Source: JBCDCP01 sp039181495 (GTDB lineage: Bacteria; Pseudomonadota; Alphaproteobacteria; Rhizobiales; Tepidamorphaceae). From it: a stretch of 23,276 nucleotides of DNA. Location of the stretch: assembly GCA_039181495.1 (NCBI GenBank), contig JBCDCP010000039.1, positions 1 to 23,276 of the forward strand. The letters run 5' to 3'. Below are positions 16,574 through 22,953 of the stretch, in pieces (positions within the stretch are counted from its first letter, which is position 1; the number at the start of each line of letters is the position of its first letter). The position numbers and the translations under genes are program-made. The notes under the pieces are model-generated. The model saw only the letters and a program-made list of their open reading frames with translations, did no database searches and was not told where the DNA came from.

Positions 16574-16834
16574 CTATTCGGCAGCCCCGGTTGCAGCCGC
16601 TGCGCGGGCGGCATTTTTCGGTTTGACGCGGTGGGCCACCATCTCGTCGTGCAGGCGGCTGATCATGGCGCTTCCGGTCTTGGTGAAAAGAAACGGCAAC
16701 AGGCCGTGCATCAGGCACGCCAGGCCCGCGTATAGCATCCGGCTGCCAAAGGAAAACGCGGTCGCCATATGCTCAAAATAGCTTTCGCCGACGCTTTCGG
16801 GGTGCTCGGTGAAATAAGCGCGCAGATGACGCAT
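16574..16834 (-). CDS. DUF6356 family small protein
   Basis: 86 residues from the ATG at 16834 (AGGA lies seven bases upstream; an in-frame longer start at 16876 is less likely). The body HPESVGESYFEHMATAFSFG, then a hydrophobic stretch (about 33-51, MLYAGLACLMHGLLPFLF) and GSAMISRLHDEMVAHR match a conserved small protein family of unknown function common in alphaproteobacteria. Members are probably membrane-associated. The last 15 residues are Ala-rich and variable. It lies downstream of, and on the same strand as, the flavin oxidoreductase gene, separated from it by an AT-rich inverted repeat. Confidence 0.72.
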   Translation of the reverse strand: MRHLRAYFTEHPESVGESYFEHMATAFSFGSRMLYAGLACLMHGLLPFLFTKTGSAMISRLHDEMVAHRVKPKNAARAAAATGAAE

Positions 16835-16949
16835 GTGTTGTCCTGCCCTCAGCCATGACGTGGATATTAGCTTCAAATCAATGGAAGTACTGTATCAACA
16901 ATGGTGCGCAATGTGGTTTCAAATTCGCATTTGACAGCTCCGATAGCGA

Positions 16950-16989
16950 AATAAATTTCCTAAGAGTAGGAATCAGTAGGAAATTTATT
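16950..16989. repeat. AT-rich inverted repeat between the oxidoreductase and DUF6356 genes
   Basis: Perfect 13-bp arms, AATAAATTTCCTA at 16950-16962 and its reverse complement at 16977-16989, flank a 14-base centre. The centre holds another copy of AGTAGGAA, so that motif occurs twice in direct order. It lies 20 bp beyond the stop codon of the oxidoreductase gene and about 115 bp before the DUF6356 start. No T tract follows on either strand. It could act as an mRNA-stabilising hairpin, a terminator of unusual form or an operator. Confidence 0.6.
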
Positions 16990-17009
16990 CCAGCAGATCA
17001 GCGTCAGCT

Positions 17010-18311
17010 CTAGCTCTCTAGCAGTTCACGGGAATCACGCCACCGATAAGTGTTGAGATTAAGCGGTGCCAAGTGACGGAGCAGTGGCTGGAACGGGATC
17101 GGCTCGATGTCTGTGAAGGGCAGCGCGAGATCAACTTTGGGCAAACCACTGAGCGCGCGCGCAAACTCCCGGCCCACAGCCACCGCGAGGGCGACACCGC
17201 GACCATTGCAGCCGGCCCACGCATAACCGTCGGGCCCGATATCGTGAAAACGCGGTGTGTAGTCAGTCGTCATGCCGATGTGACCGTTCCAGACATGGGT
17301 GAAGCCGAACTCCCCCAGCTGCGGAAACGCCGTGCGTAGGCGCTGACCGACCAGTGTCTTGAGGCGCGGTACGGCTCCCGCACCGATGATCAGTGCACCG
17401 CCGGTAATCAGGCGCCCGGTTCTGTCATAGCGGAAGAAGCGGAGGTCGCCCCTCGTGTCGGACACAGCCTGACGCCCCGAAAGTACGGTTTTTCTCACAT
17501 TGTCGGTGATTGGCGTTGTGGCCATCTGCCACGACAGGACGGGCACGATCTCGTGTTTAAGGTTGGTGTTGATCTCGTCGGTGTACGCATTGGTTGCAAT
17601 CAGGAGCCCACCCGCTGAAACGCACCCGTTTTTTGTCTCGACGATCCACCGGGTGCCATTATGCCGGGTCGAAAGTGCTGGGCTCTGGGTGAAGACCTTC
17701 GCACCGGCCTTGATCGCAGCAGCGGTCATGCCGCGCGCCAAAGCGAGCGGATTGACAGTGCCGCCGGTTCGGGCAGTCCAGCCGCCGTGCCAGGCATCGC
17801 TGCCGAGTAACTGGTGCATTGTGTCTTTATCGATCAGGTCGACGTCCATGCCGCGACGCGACCATTGGGCAACGCGTCGTTCGGCGATCGCCATGCGTCC
17901 CGGCGAGTGAGCGGGTTGGATCCAGCCATTCTGCTCGGCCTCGCACTCAATCCCGTGCTCACGCACAAGATCAAACAAGAGTTGCGCTGCGCCCCCCAGC
18001 AAAGCAACGAAACGCTCGCCATCCGCTCCAAAGCGGGCGACCAGATCGTCCGGGTCTGGCCGTGTGAGTGCGGGGATAACCTGCCCATTGTTTCGGCCGG
18101 ACGCACCAAAACCGATCTCACGGGCCTCCAGCAAGACAACCGAGCGTCCGGCTTCCGCCGAATGAAGGGCGCAGGATAGCCCGGTGAAGCCACCGCCAAT
18201 TATGACGATATCAGTGTCGATGTCAGTGGTTAGAGGCTCCGTACGGGGAGCATCGGGCGCTGTTTCGGCCCAGAGCGATGGCGCGTGGTCGGTTACTGGT
18301 TCTGGCTTCAT
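17010..18311 (-). CDS. FAD-dependent oxidoreductase, gamma-glutamylputrescine oxidase-like
   Basis: A 433-residue flavoenzyme of the DAO (D-amino-acid oxidase) superfamily. The dinucleotide motif IVIIGGGFTGLSCALHSAEA lies around 35-54, followed by VVLLEAREIGFGASGRNNGQ up to residue 77, the pattern of PuuB-type oxidases. A long substrate domain follows, and a late FAD-contacting segment WAGCNGRGVALAVAVG lies near the C-terminus. Family members oxidise secondary amines such as gamma-glutamylputrescine or N-methyl amino acids, releasing an aldehyde, an amine and H2O2. No other put/puu genes are present, so the substrate is open. It has no signal peptide and is cytoplasmic. It is transcribed away from pufL, with 399 bp between the two starts. 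Confidence 0.88.
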   Translation of the reverse strand: MKPEPVTDHAPSLWAETAPDAPRTEPLTTDIDTDIVIIGGGFTGLSCALHSAEAGRSVVLLEAREIGFGASGRNNGQVIPALTRPDPDDLVARFGADGERFVALLGGAAQLLFDLVREHGIECEAEQNGWIQPAHSPGRMAIAERRVAQWSRRGMDVDLIDKDTMHQLLGSDAWHGGWTARTGGTVNPLALARGMTAAAIKAGAKVFTQSPALSTRHNGTRWIVETKNGCVSAGGLLIATNAYTDEINTNLKHEIVPVLSWQMATTPITDNVRKTVLSGRQAVSDTRGDLRFFRYDRTGRLITGGALIIGAGAVPRLKTLVGQRLRTAFPQLGEFGFTHVWNGHIGMTTDYTPRFHDIGPDGYAWAGCNGRGVALAVAVGREFARALSGLPKVDLALPFTDIEPIPFQPLLRHLAPLNLNTYRWRDSRELLES

Positions 18312-18710
18312 GGTTGGACCGCTCGAGAAGGTCTTACTGCATCACCTTATGCACAAGCGGTGAGTTTCCCACCTCCCGGACTGCAATCTCCTTCCCTCAT
18401 GCCGCATGTCGCCGATTGGCGGAGGATAATCGGGCCCGTTAACGCGGGTCGGGCTGTCCACAAGCGACGAAGCCGAAACGTGACACTGGGGCGCGAAACT
18501 GTCCTAGCGATTCTACGCAGCCTGTAAATTTTCCTTGACGCATTTTTGTGACAAGTTACCTTTACACATGACTCTGTTTCTAGACTTCGCAAGGCATGAG
18601 TCGCGTTCGCTTGCCAATGGCTGAAGTCGTGAGAATGGGCGGTGGGTTGGCCTGTGGCACCAACGGACAAACCAGAACACCTCTAGGGCCATGAATGAAG
18701 GTGAGCGACA
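18312..18710. promoter_or_regulatory. Upstream region of pufL, without pufB/pufA
   Basis: A 399-bp stretch between the divergent oxidoreductase start and pufL. None of its ORFs encodes a light-harvesting 1 alpha or beta polypeptide; I looked for a hydrophobic helix with the bacteriochlorophyll-binding His and flanking Trp. A possible sigma70 promoter is TTGACG at 18535-18540 and TACCTT at 18557-18562 with a 16-bp spacer. A TTGT-G-ACAA mini-dyad lies inside the spacer (18546-18554). I find no canonical PpsR/CrtJ site (TGT-N12-ACA); two TGT-N12-ACG near matches begin at 18500 and 18523. The pufL ribosome site AAGGTGAG is at 18698-18705. Confidence 0.45.
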
Positions 18711-19541
18711 ATGGCTTTGCTGAGCTTTGAGAAAAAGTACCGCGTTCGCGGAGGTACGCTGATTGGGGGCGACCTGTTCGATTTCTGGGTCGGCCCATAT
18801 TACATGGGCTTTTTCGGCGTCACGACGCTGTTCTTCGTCCTGGTCGGCACGGGCCTTCTGGTCTACGGCGCAGCGCTCGGACCGACATGGAACTTATGGC
18901 TTATCAGCATCAATCCGCCACCGATTGAGTATAAGCTGGCGCTGGCGCCCATGCAGGATGGCGGTCTTTGGCAGATCATCACGATTTGCGCCATGGGCGC
19001 TTTCTGTTCCTGGGCATTGCGTGAGGTCGAGATCTGCCGAAAGCTCGGCATGGGCTATCACGTGCCGTTTGCCTTCAGCATCGCGATCTTCGCTTTCGCA
19101 TCCCTCAACATCATCCGGCCCTTCATGCTTGGTGCCTGGGGACATGGCTTCCCCTATGGCATTTTCTCGCATCTGAACTGGGTGTGGTTCACCGGCTATC
19201 AGTACGGCAACTTCCACTACAACCCGGTCCACATGATCGCCATCACCTTCTTCTTCACCACCACGCTGGCGTTGGCTCTGCACGGTGGAATGGTGTTGTC
19301 GGCTGTCAATGTGGCGAGAGGCGGTGAGGTGAAGTCACCGGAGTATGAGGACACCTATTTCCGCGACACCATCGGATATTCGATCGGCACGCTGGGCATT
19401 CACCGTCTGGGTCTGTTTCTGGCTCTGAGCGCTGCATTCTGGAGTGCGATCTGCATCATCATCTCGGGCCCGGTCTATGGCGGTTCGTGGATCGAGTGGT
19501 GGGAGCCGCTGCGCACGACCGTGACCTGGGGCGGCCAGTAA
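18711..19541 (+). CDS. pufL: Photosynthetic reaction centre L subunit
   Basis: A 276-residue inner-membrane subunit of the purple-bacterial type-2 reaction centre, with five transmembrane helices (about 33-55, 85-111, 116-139, 171-198, 226-250). The key ligands are in place (number including Met, one more than the Rhodobacter numbering): His154 (SHLNW) for the accessory bacteriochlorophyll region, His174 for the special pair, and His191 and His231 for the iron. The quinone B pocket residues Glu213, Asp214 and Ser224 are all conserved, so it should be functional. The N-terminus MALLSFEKKYRVRGG is classical. The C-terminus after the last helix is short and ends VTWGGQ. The start has AAGGTGAG five bases upstream. 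pufM follows after 57 bp. Unusually, no pufB/pufA genes precede it. Confidence 0.98.
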   Translation: MALLSFEKKYRVRGGTLIGGDLFDFWVGPYYMGFFGVTTLFFVLVGTGLLVYGAALGPTWNLWLISINPPPIEYKLALAPMQDGGLWQIITICAMGAFCSWALREVEICRKLGMGYHVPFAFSIAIFAFASLNIIRPFMLGAWGHGFPYGIFSHLNWVWFTGYQYGNFHYNPVHMIAITFFFTTTLALALHGGMVLSAVNVARGGEVKSPEYEDTYFRDTIGYSIGTLGIHRLGLFLALSAAFWSAICIIISGPVYGGSWIEWWEPLRTTVTWGGQ

Positions 19542-19598
19542 GCGACCCAGTAAGTGAAACGACCCCTGACAAACGCAAGTTCTAAGAGAATGTGACCA

Positions 19599-20774
19599 AT
19601 GACCACCTATCAGAACATACTGACGCAGGTTCAGGTACGCGGACACCTTGAGGAAGGGATTCCTCTTGATGAGAGTGCGTTTGACCGCGCAACGAATTCG
19701 TCCTTCTCCTACTGGGTCGGGAAGTTCGGCAACGCACAGCTCGGCCCGATCTATTTGGGGTTCCTGGGTGTCGGATCTCTCATATCGTTCGCGATCGGGT
19801 TTTCGATCATCGGCTTCAACATGCTCGATCAGGTCGACTACAACCCGCTGCGTTTCGTCACGGAGTTCTTCTGGCTTTCGCTCGATCCGCCACTGCCTGA
19901 GCACGGTCTGAAAGTCCTGCCGCCGCTCAAGGAGGGTGGTTGGTGGATGATCTCGGGGTTCTTCATCACGGCCTCGATCATGCTGTGGTGGGCAAGGATG
20001 TATCGTCGCGCCATCGCGCTGGGGCTCGGACTGCATGTTTGCTATGCCTTTGCCGCAGCGATCTGGCTCTACCTCGTCCTAGGTTTCATCCGGCCGCTTT
20101 TCATGGGTAGCTGGTCGCATGCAGTGCCGTTCGGCATCTTCACGCACCTTGATTGGACCAACAACTTCTCGCTGGAATGGGGCAACCTGTTCTGGAACCC
20201 ATTCCACTGCCTGTCGATCGTATTCCTGTATGGATCGGCGCTGCTCTTTGCGATGCATGGTGCGACCATTCTGGCTGTAAGCCGGTATGGCGGCGAGCGT
20301 GAGATCGAACAGATCACCGATCGCGGCACAGCCAGCGAAAGGGCAGCTTTGTTCTGGCGCTGGACGATGGGGTTCAATGCCTCAATGGAATCGATCCACC
20401 GCTGGGCCTGGTGGTTCGCGATGCTGACCACGCTGACTGGCGGCATCGGCATCCTGTTGACCGGCACCGTCGTTGAAGATTGGACCGAATGGGGTATCAA
20501 GCACGGCATTGTCCCTGGTTATGAGGTTATTGATGAATGGTGGCCTGAGACCCCCGATTCGACGACCACCAGCTGGGGTGTGGAGTATGTCATACCCGGC
20601 CAGGAGCCCGTCCCTGTGGAACCTGAACCGGTCCCTGCACAGCCAGAGCCTGCTGCAGAGAGTGCACCGGCGCCCGCAACCACGACGGAGCCTGCGCCTG
20701 CAACGACAACCGAAGAGCCCGCTGCTGACAGTGCACCGGCAACAACAGAGGAACCGGCCACGACCAATCAGTAA
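19599..20774 (+). CDS. pufM: Photosynthetic reaction centre M subunit with long C-terminal tail
   Basis: 391 residues, against about 305-325 in most purple bacteria. Residues 1-308 align with the normal subunit: five helices, HLDWTNNFSL with His183, special-pair ligand His203 in NPFH, iron ligands His220, Glu235 and His267, Trp253 near quinone A, and Tyr211. About 83 extra residues follow the usual end: an acidic, Trp-containing spacer (309-334), then a low-complexity run of Pro, Glu, Ala and Thr (335-391) with near-repeats of SAPA and ATTTEEPA. Because M has five helices with a cytoplasmic N-terminus, this tail should be periplasmic, on the cytochrome c docking side. No pufC follows; a strong terminator ends the unit. 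The ribosome site is weak (AGAGAA). Confidence 0.97.
   Translation: MTTYQNILTQVQVRGHLEEGIPLDESAFDRATNSSFSYWVGKFGNAQLGPIYLGFLGVGSLISFAIGFSIIGFNMLDQVDYNPLRFVTEFFWLSLDPPLPEHGLKVLPPLKEGGWWMISGFFITASIMLWWARMYRRAIALGLGLHVCYAFAAAIWLYLVLGFIRPLFMGSWSHAVPFGIFTHLDWTNNFSLEWGNLFWNPFHCLSIVFLYGSALLFAMHGATILAVSRYGGEREIEQITDRGTASERAALFWRWTMGFNASMESIHRWAWWFAMLTTLTGGIGILLTGTVVEDWTEWGIKHGIVPGYEVIDEWWPETPDSTTTSWGVEYVIPGQEPVPVEPEPVPAQPEPAAESAPAPATTTEPAPATTTEEPAADSAPATTEEPATTNQ
20601..20771 (+). repeat. Low-complexity repeat encoding the Pro/Glu/Ala/Thr tail of PufM
   Basis: This stretch encodes residues 335-391 of PufM. Degenerate repeats are visible in the protein (PVPVEPEPVPAQPEP, then SAPA twice and TTTEPA/TTTEEPA/TTEEPA). 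The DNA uses varied codons rather than exact tandem copies, so this is an established coding repeat and not recent slippage. Confidence 0.75.
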
Positions 20775-20858
20775 GGCGCCGGGAGAAGCTCGGCCAAGCC
20801 GGCCGTCCTTTTCGTACTCAATACCTCGAGTTTGACGATATACTCGATTTGAAAAACA

Positions 20859-20890
20859 GGTCCGGGTGATCCATTCACCCGGACCTTTTT
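20859..20890 (+). terminator. Strong intrinsic terminator after pufM, bidirectional
   Basis: A perfect 11-bp stem (GGTCCGGGTGA at 20859-20869, its complement at 20875-20885) with a five-base loop TCCAT is followed by TTTTT. On the other strand the stem is followed by TGTTTTTC, so it can also stop transcripts arriving from the convergent puhBC gene. It lies 85 bp after the pufM stop codon and closes a two-gene pufLM unit. Confidence 0.92.
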
Positions 20891-21368
20891 GATCTGCCGT
20901 GGTCGGAGGTGGGCAGGGCAGTCGCGCACATGCCGAAGTCGGGAACGAGACTAGCCTTTTATGTCTTTTCGTCGTGAGACGCAGCCTCGGTGAAATCCGT
21001 CTCTTATCAATCGGTATGCCCGCTTCGCCGTGCGCCCGCCTCCAACAACATCCTGCCGAAGTGTCTGTCCAACGGATCTCTCACTTCTGAGGATCTTGGC
21101 TTCGGTTGCCGGCGTTATGTCTAATTGCAAGACTGTAGCCAGCGCAGGTCTTTGCGTTGCCGCTGGTGACCCGTTCGAGGTGTCGTGGGAGTACTGCAAC
21201 GGTCATCTGGGTGTGAATGACCCTGACCGAAAGATGGCGGTTGCCTGCGACCTTTAGCTCATGAACTGACCAAGCGGCATTATCGTCGGTTACGCGACCT
21301 GCGAGACCGGCGACAGCCAAACCTGATCAATCGGTCGATCTTGCATACTGGGTTATGTGTTATTGGTA
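20891..21368. other. Non-coding stretch between the pufM terminator and puhBC
   Basis: 478 bp without a recognisable gene. Short ORFs of 63-82 codons occur on both strands (for example + 21030-21257 and - 21081-21320), but none shows a signal peptide, a membrane segment or a known motif. No pufC, pufX or light-harvesting sequence is visible. It forms the shared 3' flank of two convergent units and may contain decayed sequence. Confidence 0.45.
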
Positions 21369-22484
21369 TCAGGGTTGCGCTTGCGTTGGTTGCACTTCAC
21401 CTAGCGCACGCAAAGCCGTCTGAGCATCGGATGCCGCAGGGCCGAATGAGGTGAGCGGGATGTTGCGGCCGCCAATCTGATCGGTCAGGGTTATCCGGCC
21501 ATTTTCCCATCCAACAATCTGGAACTCGGGCACCTGAGGCGAGCCGGAGCGAGCACGCGAGTCGCGTACAGCACGCAGCGCATTGCGAAGGAGTCCGTCC
21601 TTCGACATCTCGATGATGGTGATCTGTGTTCCGGTCTCTGGATCGCGCACAGCAACCCGATCGTTCTCAACTTCATGGAACGTAATGAGACGGGTGCTGA
21701 GTTGTGCACCGTTGTCTTCGGTCATCGTGCCGATGCCTGTTTGTGATGAAAACAGGATCGCTACGAAAGCGAAGACGACCACGCCTGCAGCCGCTATTAG
21801 CGGGATCCTCGGTACCCTATGGGGATCATGCGGCGCCGAGTCTTCGCCCTCACTCGTGTTGACTTGATCAGTGATTGCTTCTGCGGCTGGCACGTCCTTG
21901 GACAGCGCCGCTTCCAACGCACGTGCAGCGCATTCGGCGTCCGGAATCGCACGCAAGAGCGGTTGCGGATGCCTGAGATGCCAGGGTCGTGCGTGCGGCC
22001 AGATCAGCAGATAGGCCAGTTTGGTCTCTTGCTTCAGCTTCAGTGCGATATTGGCAATGCCATTGACCACAGGGCTGAGTGCCGCTGCCTCAATCTTCTC
22101 GATCGGGATATTGAGCATCTTGGGTAGCGCGGTCCCAATCTGCATGAACACGCGGCGGTTCGTGATGGTGTAGACCGTGGTCCGCTGGACCAGCCAGGCC
22201 ATGAAACACAGGATGGCCAAGGCTGGCACGCCCCATATCAGCCCGAACAGGCCGGCGAAAAGAGCCGCTCCGACGGTTGCACCGTCCGAGAGCGCGCTGA
22301 CAGCTTGCCAGGCACCGACGGCTACAAAGTAGATCGCCACGAGCCGAACGTGGAAGACACTCAGCGCAAATCGCCACCAATTGGGTGAACCTTGCCAGAG
22401 GATCTTCTCACCCGGGGGTAGAGTTTCCGGCAGCCTGTTAACGGCCTCTGCGTTCGTGAAATCATGTCCTGACATGTCGTTCAT
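21369..22484 (-). CDS. Fused photosynthetic complex assembly protein PuhB-PuhC
   Basis: A 371-residue single reading frame joining two normally separate assembly proteins. Residues 1-195 look like PuhB: PPGEKILWQGSPNWWRFALS, then VFHVRLVAIYF and two membrane segments (about 46-66 and 74-99), then the PH-like domain with RTTVYTITNRRVFMQIGTAL, LNIPIEKIEAAAL, LIWPHARPWHLRHPQP and LLRAIPDA. A polar linker of about 30 residues (196-225) leads to a membrane helix (227-247). A PuhC-type domain follows, with RLITFHEVENDRVAVRDPET, GLLRNALRAVRDSRA, then NGRITLTDQIGGRNI and LTSFGPA. PuhB helps assemble the reaction centre, and PuhC aids LH1/RC core organisation. The ATG at 22484 has GAGGGG six bases upstream. 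It converges on pufM and is not preceded by puhA within the window. Confidence 0.9.
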   Translation of the reverse strand: MNDMSGHDFTNAEAVNRLPETLPPGEKILWQGSPNWWRFALSVFHVRLVAIYFVAVGAWQAVSALSDGATVGAALFAGLFGLIWGVPALAILCFMAWLVQRTTVYTITNRRVFMQIGTALPKMLNIPIEKIEAAALSPVVNGIANIALKLKQETKLAYLLIWPHARPWHLRHPQPLLRAIPDAECAARALEAALSKDVPAAEAITDQVNTSEGEDSAPHDPHRVPRIPLIAAAGVVVFAFVAILFSSQTGIGTMTEDNGAQLSTRLITFHEVENDRVAVRDPETGTQITIIEMSKDGLLRNALRAVRDSRARSGSPQVPEFQIVGWENGRITLTDQIGGRNIPLTSFGPAASDAQTALRALGEVQPTQAQP

Positions 22485-22591
22485 AGCGCACCCCTCAATG
22501 CTGCGACATCAGTTCAGCAACGCGACCACCGCCAGACGATGCTCCGTTGCCGGAAAGCTCCCAGAACGGATCGTATTTGTGGACAGGGTAA

Positions 22592-22613
22592 AGCGTCAAT
22601 TCGAATTGACGCT
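22592..22613. promoter_or_regulatory. Perfect 22-bp palindrome upstream of puhBC
   Basis: Two 11-bp half-sites AGCGTCAATTC meet without a spacer at 22602/22603 and are perfectly self-complementary. A further copy of the inner octamer ATTGACGC occurs at 22621-22628, 16 bp after the copy at 22605-22612. The centre is about 118 bp upstream of the puhBC start, so a dimeric regulator could bind here to control it. It does not match the PpsR, FNR (TTGAT-N4-ATCAA) or CtrA consensus. Confidence 0.5.
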
Positions 22614-22701
22614 GATGCGCATTGACGCCGAGACCTGCGTGTCAGTTCGATTGAGATCGCCGGTGCCAGTTGCGGCACCGCTTTCAAGGGTGCAGCACCG
22701 G

Positions 22702-22953
22702 CTATTTGTCGTGGGATGATGCCGTAAGCGCCGTCGGGAACAGGACCACATTCGTCAAATCCGAGCCTGCAAGGCTACCCGCCGGGATCGGTCCTGAAGC
22801 GACTTTTGAATGATTTGAATATTCAGCGAGAGAAATCACATGTTCTTCTTTTCTGAAATTAGAAGAAATACAATGTCCGAGCGCTTGCTCAATCTGAGGT
22901 ATGAAACCATCGCCCCTTTCTTTTGCAATTTTGTTTAATTCTAACCAATTCAT
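22702..22953 (-). CDS. Hypothetical small protein, doubtful
   Basis: An 83-codon frame on the minus strand. Its N-terminal half (MNWLELNKIAKERGDGF...) uses AT-rich codons (TTA, AAA, AAT), unlike the rest of the window, while its C-terminal half is GC-richer. It has no signal peptide, no membrane helix and no motif I know. The upstream ribosome site is weak (AGCGAAAGA). It reads toward puhBC from about 220 bp upstream. It could be a genuine small gene in a transferred AT-rich patch or a chance frame. Confidence 0.25.
   Translation of the reverse strand: MNWLELNKIAKERGDGFIPQIEQALGHCISSNFRKEEHVISLAEYSNHSKVASGPIPAGSLAGSDLTNVVLFPTALTASSHDK

Noticed and set aside
18285..18527. Possible pufB or pufA in the 80-codon plus frame beginning MVGYWFWLHGW
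   Set aside because: The Trp-rich start looks tempting, but it is antisense to the oxidoreductase start. It has no transmembrane helix with a bacteriochlorophyll-ligating His and continues with Arg/Ser/Pro-rich sequence.
18523..18540. PpsR/CrtJ-like box TGT-N12-ACG
   Set aside because: The last base departs from the TGT-N12-ACA rule and there is no second phased site, so it is not listed as a site.
19335..20036. Minus-strand ORF of 233 codons across pufL/pufM
   Set aside because: It is a shadow of two certain reaction-centre genes and spans their intergenic gap without any ribosome site or motif.
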